A DNA stretch of 64,000 nucleotides, taken from positions 1 to 64,000 of the forward strand of contig CAZATL010000003.1 of assembly GCA_964488055.1 (NCBI GenBank), written 5' to 3'. Positions 27,072-35,486 of this stretch are shown here, piece after piece. The stretch comes from JAGOLU01 sp964488055. GTDB taxonomy: Bacteria > Patescibacteriota > Microgenomatia > UBA1406 > GWC2-37-13. Under the pieces are notes generated by a model. That model did not search any database. It worked only from the letters and a program-made list of their open reading frames with translations, and was not told the DNA's origin. How positions within the stretch are numbered: the first letter of the stretch is position 1; each line of letters opens with the position of its first letter. Made by a program: the position numbers and the translations under genes.

Positions 27072-28155
27072 ACGAATAGGGCTTTGGAATCCATACCTAG
27101 ACACCGTGGGAGGTGGCGAGAAACATATGCTTCAGATATGTGACTTCTTTATAAGATATGGTTACGAACTCACAATATTCTGGGACAAGAATATCCAGAG
27201 ACAACTGGAACAAAAGCTGTCGCTCAAGCTACCCGAAAATACCAAGTGGGAGCCATCACTCAAAGGTGCAGCTTGGTCTAATAAGCATAAGATGCTACGC
27301 TGTCTTGATATTTTGCTTTATGCCACAGATGGCTCGTACTTTTATTCATCAGCAAAAAACACCATAGGCTTTTGCATGGTACCAGAGGAGAAGCTTTATA
27401 AGATGACTTTCCTGAATAAACTCAAGACTTACAAATGGTCATTCATAAGCAATTCCAGATTTACACAAAAGAATCTGTATAAATATGGCGTAAGATCACA
27501 GGTTGTCTACCCCATTCTCACCTTACCGAGCAAAAAGGTAGAAAAAACCGTGTCACAAGGCACACAACTAACCTTCCTAAGCGTTGGTAGATTCTTCAGA
27601 CATTTGCACTCAAAAAGACATGATGTGGCTGTCGCATGGTTTGTAAACTTCATAGAAGAACATTCACAGTATTCACAAAGTAAGCTTATACTGGCTGGAG
27701 GACTCAAGAAAGAAGATGCACAGTATTTCGAATCACTCAAAAAGCTAGCCTCGCAGTATCAGAATATAGATTTCAGACCGAACATCACCTCATCAGATCT
27801 TGAGAAGGCATATATATCTTCCGACTTCTATCTACACTTTGCTGGGTGGCAAGTAAATGAGACAACACATCCAGAGCGCACAGAGCATCTTGGTATTACT
27901 CCACTTGAGGCTATGTCATATGGGTGCATCACGATGTGCTATAGGTCTGGTGGTATCAAAGAAATCGTCAGAGATGGCGAGAACGGATATACTTTCAGTC
28001 AACTGCCAGAATTGAGCAGCAAAATAATCTCTATCTCAAGAGATGTCATAAAACAGCAGGAAATAAGAAGAAATGCAATAGACACTGTGACTGCATTATT
28101 TTCGCAAAAATCGTTTGATGAAACGATGAAAAATTTGTACAGAAAGTTCATCTAG
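27064..28155 (+). CDS. GT4 glycosyltransferase
   Basis: 363 residues. AAGGAG at 27054-27059, 4 nt before the ATG, is one of the few clear Shine-Dalgarno sites in the window and decides this start. The N-terminal Rossmann-like half begins with LWNPYLDTVGGGEKHML (the GGGE glycine loop). The C-terminal half carries EHLGITPLEAMSYG, the E-x7-E-type donor site of GT4/GT-B retaining enzymes, and GGIKEIVRDGENGY. It overlaps the Nudix stop by 8 bp. It probably transfers a hexose from a nucleotide sugar at the cytoplasmic face. Confidence 0.9.
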   Translation: MAKRIGLWNPYLDTVGGGEKHMLQICDFFIRYGYELTIFWDKNIQRQLEQKLSLKLPENTKWEPSLKGAAWSNKHKMLRCLDILLYATDGSYFYSSAKNTIGFCMVPEEKLYKMTFLNKLKTYKWSFISNSRFTQKNLYKYGVRSQVVYPILTLPSKKVEKTVSQGTQLTFLSVGRFFRHLHSKRHDVAVAWFVNFIEEHSQYSQSKLILAGGLKKEDAQYFESLKKLASQYQNIDFRPNITSSDLEKAYISSDFYLHFAGWQVNETTHPERTEHLGITPLEAMSYGCITMCYRSGGIKEIVRDGENGYTFSQLPELSSKIISISRDVIKQQEIRRNAIDTVTALFSQKSFDETMKNLYRKFI

Positions 28156-28160
28156 CGCCT

Positions 28161-28973
28161 ATGCTATCAACAACAATCATAGTCCCTGTGTATAAAAAAA
28201 TTGAACTATTCAGTGATACATTTCTACGTAATACAAAGCACGTTTCGGGCGCCACTGTACTTGTAATAAATGACGACCCACAAAGTGTCCTGCCACAAGA
28301 TGCAAAAATAGAAGATGCAAGTGGTGCTACTTTTATCCAAAATAGCGAGAATCTCGGCTTTGCCAAAACTGTAAACAAAGCCGTTTCAAGTGTAAAAACA
28401 GATCTCATTATGCTTCTAAATTCTGATGTTTTTCTACTCGACAAGAGCTGGCAAAAGGCTATCAAGTGTTTTGAGAAAAATCCAAAACTATTTGCTATAA
28501 GCTTCGCACAAGATGATGGAAGTGGCAAGATAACAGGTCGGAACAGACTGTATTTCAAAAACGGACTCTTCCACCACTCCTCTCTACAGTTTGAACTAAA
28601 CTCGGAACTTGGAACTAGGAACTTGGAACTACTTTCGACCGCTTGGGCAGAAGGAGGTTCTGCTATTTTTCGAAAATCGATGTGGGATAAGCTTGGTGGG
28701 TTTGACGAAAATTTCTCACCATTTTACTGGGAAGACGTGGATCTATCATACAGAGCAAGAAAGAGTGGTTGGGAAGTGTTATTTTCGCCTAGTATCAAAG
28801 TCCTTCACAAGCACGAGTCAACGATCGGATCATTCTATGATAAAGCTAAAGTAAATGAGATAGCCTACCGTCACCAACTCTACTTCACCAAAAAACACAC
28901 CAACTTTATCCAGAAGATCCAGCTATATCTCTTTACTCTCAAGCAAAAAATAAGAAATGGCTCTAGGCCCTAG
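28161..28973 (+). CDS. GT2 glycosyltransferase, rhamnosyltransferase-like, with heptamer array
   Basis: 270 residues. LSTTIIVPVYKK opens the GT-A fold; NSENLGFAKTVNKAV and LLNSDVFLLD carry the nucleotide-binding and metal-site elements; WAEGGSAIFRK and FYWEDVDLSYRA hold the acceptor-side ED base. Between the GLFHHSSL segment and the WAEGG motif lies a low-complexity stretch (ELGTRNLELL) encoded by a 7-bp array at 28604-28631. Starts 5 bp after the GT4 gene; last gene of the rightward block, ending 85 bp before a convergent gene. Related to 11958. Confidence 0.9.
   Translation: MLSTTIIVPVYKKIELFSDTFLRNTKHVSGATVLVINDDPQSVLPQDAKIEDASGATFIQNSENLGFAKTVNKAVSSVKTDLIMLLNSDVFLLDKSWQKAIKCFEKNPKLFAISFAQDDGSGKITGRNRLYFKNGLFHHSSLQFELNSELGTRNLELLSTAWAEGGSAIFRKSMWDKLGGFDENFSPFYWEDVDLSYRARKSGWEVLFSPSIKVLHKHESTIGSFYDKAKVNEIAYRHQLYFTKKHTNFIQKIQLYLFTLKQKIRNGSRP
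28604..28631. repeat. Heptamer array inside a GT2 gene
   Basis: Four 7-bp units, GGAACTT and GGAACTA alternating twice, so it is also a perfect 14-bp duplication. It is in frame within the coding sequence; a change of one unit would shift the frame. Confidence 0.9.
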
Positions 28974-29029
28974 GCACGCCGGAGTTTATCTTTTAACGTC
29001 CTATTTATCGAGGAGCATGTCGAGAGACT

Positions 29030-29052
29030 CTTTGCTCTTTGCTCTTTGCTCT
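29030..29052. repeat. Heptamer array between convergent genes
   Basis: CTTTGCT three times plus two bases, 6 bases before the stop codon of the minus-strand CPBP gene. The rest of the 85-bp gap holds nothing I recognise. Confidence 0.85.
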
Positions 29053-29058
29053 AAATTA

Positions 29059-29760
29059 TTATGTCATCAGCACAAAAAGTGCGAATGTAGCAGCCATTCG
29101 TAGCGCGTACACTGGGATCATGCTCTTGCGATACAGGAGCACACTAGTCAAAACAAAACTAAGTAGAATCTCTGCCGTGAAATACATGACTAGTTTCTGC
29201 CCAAAAAGCTCCGGCATAGTCATAATCCTAGGAATTCGCAAGAACATATGAAGCATACTTGCCTGAAAAATTGTTTTTATCACACCATGTGTCTCGTCCC
29301 AAATATGTCTTGCCACAAAACCCCTGGAGAGTGTTTCTTCTGTTAGCGATACCGCAGCAGAGATCGCTAGCATGTACGCGATATTCTCGATATTCAAACT
29401 ACTTTTTGTGACAAACATCACATAAAGCGTAAAAAGAAAAAGGGGTATCGATATGATCGAAGCAAACTGTAGGTGTGACAAGATATTTTCTGTTGATAGC
29501 CACAGACCCGTCTTCCATGTTTTGCGTTCGACTGCCTTTACGTAATAAAACACTGGCCACAGGAAAACAACTGGCTTGAAGATAAATTCGTCAAATGTCA
29601 TTGGTGATGTTGACCCTATCGTGGATCTGTAGAAAGCCCAAACTATCACAACTATTCCCCAAAGGTTGAATGCCTTTTGGGTGGGTGATACTACGCGACG
29701 GTGGTGTAGCTTGTGACTAGCGTGGCTCGTGGCCGCAGACTCTGGTTCTTTTTTTTCCAT
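29059..29760 (-). CDS. CPBP family intramembrane metalloprotease
   Basis: 233 residues with a charged, His-rich N-terminus and about 7 membrane segments. EETLSRGFVARHIWDE carries the EExxxR motif of the CAAX/Abi (CPBP) family; FQASMLHMF downstream supplies the FxxxH motif. Members cleave prenylated or membrane proteins, or act in bacteriocin immunity and envelope processes. The usual third motif (HxxxN/D) is not obvious. It is convergent with the GT2 gene and divergent from a hypothetical gene. Function beyond the family is unknown. Confidence 0.85.
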   Translation of the reverse strand: MEKKEPESAATSHASHKLHHRRVVSPTQKAFNLWGIVVIVWAFYRSTIGSTSPMTFDEFIFKPVVFLWPVFYYVKAVERKTWKTGLWLSTENILSHLQFASIISIPLFLFTLYVMFVTKSSLNIENIAYMLAISAAVSLTEETLSRGFVARHIWDETHGVIKTIFQASMLHMFLRIPRIMTMPELFGQKLVMYFTAEILLSFVLTSVLLYRKSMIPVYALRMAATFALFVLMT

Positions 29761-29797
29761 ATTGTAGATCTAGCAATCGTACCAGATCCCAAGAGAC

Positions 29798-29827
29798 TTG
29801 ACAATGTAGTAGTAGTAGTAGTACGAT
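29798..29827 (+). promoter_or_regulatory. Predicted promoter with a GTA-repeat spacer
   Basis: A consensus -35 (TTGACA, 29798-29803) and a TACGAT -10 (29822-29827) are 18 bp apart, and the spacer is almost wholly a run of six GTA units (29806-29823). The start codon at 29836 is 8 nt after the -10. Confidence 0.5.
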
Positions 29828-29835
29828 TTACGAAT

Positions 29836-30429
29836 ATGACAGATGAATCTCGATCGGGTTTCGACCCAACAATAAACAAACCAGTAGAAGCCGTCGTTTC
29901 GGGCGCACCGGAAACCGCAGTTGAGAATGCGCCTGATCCATTCGCAGAGTACGAGGAAGTAATTAAAAGAAAAGTAGAAGCCGACCCCAATAGACTGCCT
30001 GTCATGTGGGATCGAGATGTTCCAAATGCAATAGCATTGCATGTAATCTCTAGCTCAACTGATAGCGCGTACATACATCAAGAAGCTGCAAATTTGATCA
30101 GACTTCTAGGCTCGCAAAATGCGGCCGTTGATAGAGAAATTGCTATTTATCAGTCAGGCACACCTCACAGAGATGCAACAGCTGTACTAATTGCCAATCT
30201 TCGTGAAAGAATAGCTTATGTTAGTGGAATGAGAAGAGCACTTGAAAGAATAAATTCGTCTCCAAGCTCTACACCAACTACACAAGAATGCTATAGGCAG
30301 CTGACATTAAAAACCAGTATGAATGAATACTCATGGGGAGAAGGAGATGTGAAGCTATGCAAAGCTGCTATTGGTTATCTGGAGAATTATGCCAAGCGAA
30401 CCCCATTCAAGGATGATGACGAATGGTGA
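29836..30429 (+). CDS. Hypothetical soluble protein
   Basis: 197 residues from the ATG at 29836 (MTDESRSGF); the frame extends upstream to 29713 but that part overlaps the CPBP gene and lies upstream of the predicted promoter. No signal peptide or membrane segment. The N-terminal 60 residues are acidic and Pro/Ala-rich; the rest (IHQEAANLIRLLGS, RERIAYVSGMRRALERIN) looks helical. No family recognised. It stands alone between divergent and convergent neighbours, and its promoter carries a trinucleotide repeat. Confidence 0.6.
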   Translation: MTDESRSGFDPTINKPVEAVVSGAPETAVENAPDPFAEYEEVIKRKVEADPNRLPVMWDRDVPNAIALHVISSSTDSAYIHQEAANLIRLLGSQNAAVDREIAIYQSGTPHRDATAVLIANLRERIAYVSGMRRALERINSSPSSTPTTQECYRQLTLKTSMNEYSWGEGDVKLCKAAIGYLENYAKRTPFKDDDEW

Positions 30430-30466
30430 CGTACATCAATCTGAATAAAATCAAGTGATCTAATTA

Positions 30467-31765
30467 CTATTCTAGATAGTCCCGTAGTTTTCTGGCTCGT
30501 GTTGGGTGTTTGAGCTTTCTTATCGCTTTAGCTTCAATCTGTCTGATGCGCTCACGAGTAACCTTGAATTCTTTGCCCACTTCCTCAAGAGTCTTTGGCT
30601 TCCCGTCCTCGAGCCCAAATCTCATGACAAGTACCTTCTTCTCACGAGGAGATAGAGTCTCAAGCACGTCTCCTACAGCATCCTTGAGAAGCTCTCGACT
30701 CACGCGGTCATACATTGTAGGCTGTGTGGTATCCGCCACAAATTGCTCGAGCGTCGCCTCTTTGTCCTCGCCAACTGGGGTCGAAAGTGATTTTGGCTGC
30801 TGGGAGATCTTCACAAGATTCTCAACTTCCTCGACTGGTATCTCCATCTCTTTTGCGATTTGCTTTATTTCTGGTTCTTTGCCGAGTTTTTGGGCGAGTC
30901 TTCTCTGTGTCTTGTAGAATCTATTGATCTGGTCGACCATGTGCACAGGTATGCGGATCGTACGCGACTGATCGGCTATGGCACGTGTTATGGCCTGGCG
31001 TATCCACCAAGTAGCGTATGTTGAGAATTTGAAACCGCGCTTCCAGTCGTACTTTTCGACACCTCTTATGAGACCTTTGTTACCCTCCTGAATAAGATCA
31101 AGAAATGACAGTCTACGGCCGAGATACTTCTTTGCGATAGATACGACAAGGCGTAAATTGGCTTTTGTGAGCTTTTCCTTGGCATCCATATCACCCTTTT
31201 CATATGCTTTGGCAAGTGCAATCTCTTCCTCGAACTTGAGAAGTGGGGTCCTACCAATTTCTTTGAGATACTTTTTAATGGGGTCGAGACTCTCGCCATG
31301 CTTGATACTAATGAGCGCTTCAAGCTCCTTCTCCATGTCTTCTGCAGACTTGAACATATCAGCCTCATCTCTTGTGGATATCGACTCGAAGATATCGATT
31401 CCTTCGTGGAATGCCTGTATGAAAAATTCATCTATTTCCTCAATATGATTCTCCGGTTCGGAGAAGATCATGAGAATATCATCAAGCACCAAAAATCCGT
31501 CATCCTTGCCTTGCTTCAGCAGATCTCGAGCTGCCTTACCGAGCTTTACCTCACCGACTGACTTTGGTATTCTTTTCACGAAAACTGGAGCAGCCTCCTG
31601 CTTTGTAGCAGCTTTGGTAGTTTTTTTTACTATCGATTTCTTTGTTGCTTTGTCACTTTTTACTGGTTGCTTTTTTACTTTTTTTTCTGGCTTTACTGAC
31701 TTCTGGGGTTTTGCTTTGATCTTTTTGTGTATTTTCTTTGTGGGTTTTTTTGTTGCTTTGGGCAT
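30467..31765 (-). CDS. rpoD: Primary RNA polymerase sigma factor (sigma-70/SigA)
   Basis: 432 residues. The first 60 are a lysine-rich tail with 23 lysines, then a short region 1.1-like domain (about residues 70-120). Region 1.2 starts at DPIKKYLKEIG; region 2 has LRLVVSIAKKYLGR, DLIQEGNKGL and KFSTYATWWIRQAI (2.3-2.4, core binding and -10 recognition); region 3 follows; region 4 has REKKVLVMRFGL and TRERIRQIEAKAIRKL for -35 recognition. It directs transcription from the TTGnnn/TAnnnT promoters seen throughout the window. The gene lies 200 bp downstream of dnaG on the same strand, the usual macromolecular-synthesis pairing. Confidence 0.98.
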   Translation of the reverse strand: MPKATKKPTKKIHKKIKAKPQKSVKPEKKVKKQPVKSDKATKKSIVKKTTKAATKQEAAPVFVKRIPKSVGEVKLGKAARDLLKQGKDDGFLVLDDILMIFSEPENHIEEIDEFFIQAFHEGIDIFESISTRDEADMFKSAEDMEKELEALISIKHGESLDPIKKYLKEIGRTPLLKFEEEIALAKAYEKGDMDAKEKLTKANLRLVVSIAKKYLGRRLSFLDLIQEGNKGLIRGVEKYDWKRGFKFSTYATWWIRQAITRAIADQSRTIRIPVHMVDQINRFYKTQRRLAQKLGKEPEIKQIAKEMEIPVEEVENLVKISQQPKSLSTPVGEDKEATLEQFVADTTQPTMYDRVSRELLKDAVGDVLETLSPREKKVLVMRFGLEDGKPKTLEEVGKEFKVTRERIRQIEAKAIRKLKHPTRARKLRDYLE

Positions 31766-31953
31766 ACTTATTTATAGAAAATCAAAATGTTTATGTGTAG
31801 TTTTCACAAAAGGAATTCGCGCGAGACAAAATGAAGATGTGTCAGATTTATCAAGTGGCATACTCGCCACCTGAGAGAGTCACACCCATACAATTGTCGC
31901 TGACGATCCTTGAGAAATACTCACAAGGCGCTTTGCGCGCATGGATAAAATAA

Positions 31954-31972
31954 ACTGTACACATTTTACAGT
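31954..31972 (-). terminator. Weak terminator-like hairpin at the dnaG stop
   Basis: On the minus strand ACTGTA and TACAGT (6 bp, 7-base loop) are followed by a T-rich run. The stem is short and overlaps the dnaG stop codon, so it may be only partly effective. Confidence 0.3.
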
Positions 31973-33759
31973 ACTTGGAGCTCCTTTTCCACTGATTTGA
32001 GCATGTCGCTAGCCATAGAAAGCGTTTCATCAGTTGGGTCATGACCTCCATCCCCCTGGATTAGTGACAGCGCAAGGAGCTTTTTGAGCGTGAGAGCCAG
32101 TCGTAACACCTCTTTGGTCTCGTGCACACCATCATACTGCATCACGCTTGACATAAGATACAGCTCCTCTGCCTTTGACCTATGCTCCTCTGGAAGTCTC
32201 ATGAGACATGAGTTCACGTCTACTGGTAGACCAAGAGTTGACTGTTTTGACCAAGCATCATAAAGCTGGGCAAATGGTACTTTGTCAAACTCATCGCCCG
32301 TTAGAACTTCCTTGATTTTTTTGACTGCATCAACATCCTTTATCCTAAAGAGTGCACTTATCAGTTCTTTTTGGATTTTGACTTTTTGGGAGTCTGGTTG
32401 TGTATTTTGTTGCGTAGTCTTTGATATCCTTGGTTTTTGTTTTTTGGCATTATTTATAGCCTCTTCTATGGAGCTGACTGATGTAGATACATATTCTGCA
32501 ATTTTCTTGATGTAGTGATCTTTTACTATAGAATTATCTGCATGCACTAAAAACTCCGCCATTTTTGCTGTAAATTTCTTCTTGGAATATGGATCATCAG
32601 ATTTCACTTCACTGGAAAAAGTGGAAAAAAGATAATCAAAGACAGGAGTTGGATTTGCAACAATTTTCTTAAATTCATTGAGATGCTCACGTGCTGCGTC
32701 ATCTGGATCCTTTCCTCCTGGCATCTCGCACACATATATGTCAAACCCAAAAGGTGATGCCTCGATAATGCTCCGCCTCAACGCATCCTGCCCAGCCTTG
32801 TCATTGTCCAGTGCCAATATGAGTCTGTCGCAGTATCTCTTTAGTATCTTTAGCTGCTCTTGTGTGAAAGCCGAGCCCTTTATAGCTACGATATTCTCGA
32901 TACCTTTTGTATATGGCGTCAGAAAATCAAACTCCCCCTCGACAACTATCACTGCATTTTCCTTACGCACTGCATCTTTTGAGATAGAGAAGCCATACAG
33001 ACTTTCTCTTTTGTGATAGACGAGTGTCTCCGGTGTGTTGACATATTTAGCACCTGTCTTCTCCGTCGGTTCGACACCACCAAGCAATCTACCCGAAAAC
33101 CCAACTACCTTACCCAGTGTGTTCATGATAGGGAAGATGAGTCTTCCACGGAACCTATCTATTGCCCCACGAGATGTACCAATAGCGAGACCTGTCGCGA
33201 CTATGTCTTCGTTTTTGTAGCCCTTTTTATGTAGGTATCCGACCAGACTATCCCAGCCAGTAGGCGCAAAACCTAGCATGAATTTATCTGCTATGCCCGG
33301 CGGGAGCGCGCGCGACTCAAGATAAGCGCGCGCTTGACTTGCTATAGCGTGACTCTTCAAAATGTACGCATAGTATTTCGCAGTTAACTCATTTATCTCA
33401 AACAGTTTATTTCTCTTCTCGCTCTCCGAATCAGCAAATCCTGATCTCTCCAGCTTATCTGTGATATTGACACCCGACCTTTGGGCAAGGATTTTCAGGG
33501 CATCAGAAAATGGAACGTTTTCCCACTTCATCACAAATGTGATGACATCCCCACCCTCGTGACACGCGCCGAAGCAGTGCCACCTCTGTATCTCTGGAGA
33601 AACGACAAAAGATGGGGTCTTCTCGTCGTGGAATGGGCAGTTTGCCTTGAAGTATTTTCCCGCCTTCTTGAGGTTCACATAGGAGCCAACAAGATCAACT
33701 ATATCTGTCTTCGATTTTATTTCATCTACTATCGACTGGATGGATGTTGTGCTTGTCAT
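31966..33759 (-). CDS. dnaG: DNA primase
   Basis: 597 residues. The CHC2-type zinc domain is at the N-terminus (C41, H44, C62, C66), with three residues rather than the usual two between the last cysteines. The RNA-polymerase core has VVVEGEFDFLTPY and LILALDNDKAGQDALRR, the toprim motifs that bind catalytic metals. A C-terminal helical domain of about 150 residues should contact the helicase. It makes the RNA primers for replication. The ATG at 33759 (MTSTTSIQ) is chosen over an upstream start; a TACAAT preceded by TGG lies 8 nt before it. Confidence 0.97.
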   Translation of the reverse strand: MTSTTSIQSIVDEIKSKTDIVDLVGSYVNLKKAGKYFKANCPFHDEKTPSFVVSPEIQRWHCFGACHEGGDVITFVMKWENVPFSDALKILAQRSGVNITDKLERSGFADSESEKRNKLFEINELTAKYYAYILKSHAIASQARAYLESRALPPGIADKFMLGFAPTGWDSLVGYLHKKGYKNEDIVATGLAIGTSRGAIDRFRGRLIFPIMNTLGKVVGFSGRLLGGVEPTEKTGAKYVNTPETLVYHKRESLYGFSISKDAVRKENAVIVVEGEFDFLTPYTKGIENIVAIKGSAFTQEQLKILKRYCDRLILALDNDKAGQDALRRSIIEASPFGFDIYVCEMPGGKDPDDAAREHLNEFKKIVANPTPVFDYLFSTFSSEVKSDDPYSKKKFTAKMAEFLVHADNSIVKDHYIKKIAEYVSTSVSSIEEAINNAKKQKPRISKTTQQNTQPDSQKVKIQKELISALFRIKDVDAVKKIKEVLTGDEFDKVPFAQLYDAWSKQSTLGLPVDVNSCLMRLPEEHRSKAEELYLMSSVMQYDGVHETKEVLRLALTLKKLLALSLIQGDGGHDPTDETLSMASDMLKSVEKELQVL

Positions 33760-33767
33760 CGATCTGT

Positions 33768-33776
33768 ATTGTACCA
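33768..33776 (-). promoter_or_regulatory. Predicted extended -10 of dnaG
   Basis: TGG plus TACAAT on the minus strand, 8 bases before the ATG at 33759, giving a leaderless transcript. No clear -35. Confidence 0.4.
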
Positions 33777-33852
33777 AGGTTGAGACAGCAAGTTGTCACT
33801 GGAATAGCTATCCCCCTTGCAAACTATACCCAGCTGTCCTACTATGATACAT

Positions 33853-35358
33853 ATGGTGATCTTTCATATCAAACCACAAGAAGTTTCTTTCCTTTATTCG
33901 AAAAAGTCTGCCATATTGGGTGGAAGCGAGACCCGCTGGTCATCGCACAAGCTTGTCAAGCCTGTCATAAAGGATGGCGTTATCATCTCCGTTGATATTC
34001 TTGCATCTGCCATGAAAGAGGCACTTGGCGATGTTTCAGTCTCTTCAGACAAAGAAGTCGTTGTCGTACTTGACCACAGTCTATACAAACTTGTACGGAC
34101 AGAGATACCACAAGACATGGACAAGTCAGAGTATCACTCTTACCTAAAAAATGCTTATATCGAAACAACAAAAGAAACAGAGGGTAATTGTGTGTTTGAG
34201 ATGATTGTAAAAGAGTTTGAATCACGAAAGTTCGGATTTGTATATACATTTGATCTTGAGTCACTGGAAACCCTTGAGAAGTCAATGTCGCTTCTTGACA
34301 TGAAAGTATCGTATGTCGTACCTGAGCACATATCTTACTATGCCATATTCGAAAAGACATTGAGACTGGATAAACACGAATATATACTTTTTGCAAAGTA
34401 CGAGTCTGGTACGCTTGAAGGATATCTTTTTGACACTTTTGGACCTGTGCCAAACCAAAAAACTTGGAAAAAGGACAAAGTATCAGCAAGCAACATCGAG
34501 TCTATCCTCAAAGACAAGTCTTCAGAAATAGAGAAAGAGGTCGCAAAGCTCAATCGCATCATCATTGCAGGTACCGATTCTGAAAAAATCAGACAAGACA
34601 CCTTCACAAAAAATGTAGGAGTTTGGACAAATCCCCTAAAGAGAATACTGCCAAATTTCTACGAAGAATACCTGAATTTGCTAAAGCCCAAATCTGACTC
34701 TGCTCCAATTTTTCCAACGCTCACATATCCAGCACTTTTTGGCGGATTCGTCACTGCTCAAGACGGTAAGTCATTCCCCTTCCAAAAAAAGAAAAAGGAT
34801 TCAATCGAAAAGGTAAATATTCAAGATGCTCAAGTTAATCATTCAAATACAAACAATATGGGAACCCAAAGTGAGAAAAAAGGATTAAAAATACCCAAAG
34901 AAGCGATTCTATTTTTGGTAATTTTCATCGTCACTTTTGCTCTTTTCTATTTCATCGCAGCAAGCAGAAGTAAGGATGGCGTCAATCTGCCATTTTTGAC
35001 AAAACCAACAGAGACCCCAACGCCGTCTCCATCACCAGTTCCGCCCACCCCTACGCCAACAGTTGTCGTAAAGAGAGAAGAGGTAAACGTAAAGGTACTA
35101 AACGGAACGGGAGTAGCCGGGCAAGCAGGAGGACTGAAGGCAGCACTTCTGAAGGCTGGATATGTGGGCGTAGTCACTGATAATGCAGACAAATATGACT
35201 ACACCCAATCTGTCCTCCAGATAAAATCTGGTAAGGAATATCTAGAGTCGACCATTCTTGAGGATATCAAAGACTTTATAACAGGTCCCAAAGTCGAAAC
35301 GCTAGATAGCGCAGAGACCGCGGATGTTGTTGTGATAATTGGCAAAGATATAAAGTAA
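33853..35358 (+). CDS. Membrane protein with C-terminal LytR_C domain
   Basis: 501 residues from the ATG at 33853 (MVIFHIKPQ). Residues 1-300 form a large cytoplasmic domain of mixed alpha/beta character that I do not recognise with certainty; a PilM/actin-like fold is one possibility. A Lys-rich stretch precedes one membrane helix (about 349-370), then a Thr/Pro linker (about 386-404) and a LytR_C domain (about 409-501, starting NVKVLNGTGVAGQAGGLKAA). LytR_C usually follows LCP phosphotransferase domains, absent here, so an envelope-sensing or anchoring role is possible. TACTAT at 33840-33845 sits 7 nt before the start. A strong terminator follows. Confidence 0.75.
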   Translation: MVIFHIKPQEVSFLYSKKSAILGGSETRWSSHKLVKPVIKDGVIISVDILASAMKEALGDVSVSSDKEVVVVLDHSLYKLVRTEIPQDMDKSEYHSYLKNAYIETTKETEGNCVFEMIVKEFESRKFGFVYTFDLESLETLEKSMSLLDMKVSYVVPEHISYYAIFEKTLRLDKHEYILFAKYESGTLEGYLFDTFGPVPNQKTWKKDKVSASNIESILKDKSSEIEKEVAKLNRIIIAGTDSEKIRQDTFTKNVGVWTNPLKRILPNFYEEYLNLLKPKSDSAPIFPTLTYPALFGGFVTAQDGKSFPFQKKKKDSIEKVNIQDAQVNHSNTNNMGTQSEKKGLKIPKEAILFLVIFIVTFALFYFIAASRSKDGVNLPFLTKPTETPTPSPSPVPPTPTPTVVVKREEVNVKVLNGTGVAGQAGGLKAALLKAGYVGVVTDNADKYDYTQSVLQIKSGKEYLESTILEDIKDFITGPKVETLDSAETADVVVIIGKDIK

Positions 35359-35389
35359 GGAGCAAAGGTTAGTAAATAAAAAATGTTAA

Positions 35390-35416
35390 GGGCGGGGTGG
35401 TAACCCCGCCCTTTTT
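35390..35416 (+). terminator. Strong intrinsic terminator
   Basis: A perfect 9-bp GC stem (GGGCGGGGT with ACCCCGCCC), 4-base loop, and a run of five T directly after. It ends transcription of the LytR_C gene. Confidence 0.92.
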
Positions 35417-35421
35417 AATGT

Positions 35422-35427
35422 TATAAT
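35422..35427 (+). promoter_or_regulatory. Possible -10 of prfB
   Basis: TATAAT immediately downstream of the terminator, 59 nt before the prfB ATG. No -35 is visible. The predicted leader would contain the 9-bp array. Confidence 0.35.
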
Positions 35428-35444
35428 CAGGTCTATTTCGTAGC

Positions 35445-35480
35445 CTTACAAACCTTATAAACTTTACGAACTTTACAAAC
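35445..35480. repeat. Nonamer tandem array in the prfB leader
   Basis: Four 9-bp units (CTTACAAAC, CTTATAAAC, TTTACGAAC, TTTACAAAC), ending 6 bases before the prfB start codon. The same motif in four units recurs at 57235-57270. Confidence 0.92.
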
Positions 35481-35486
35481 TAACAC

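Noticed and set aside
33013..33234. Open frames on the strand opposite dnaG and rpoD
   Set aside because: They lie wholly within conserved coding sequence, have no start signals and no recognisable products.
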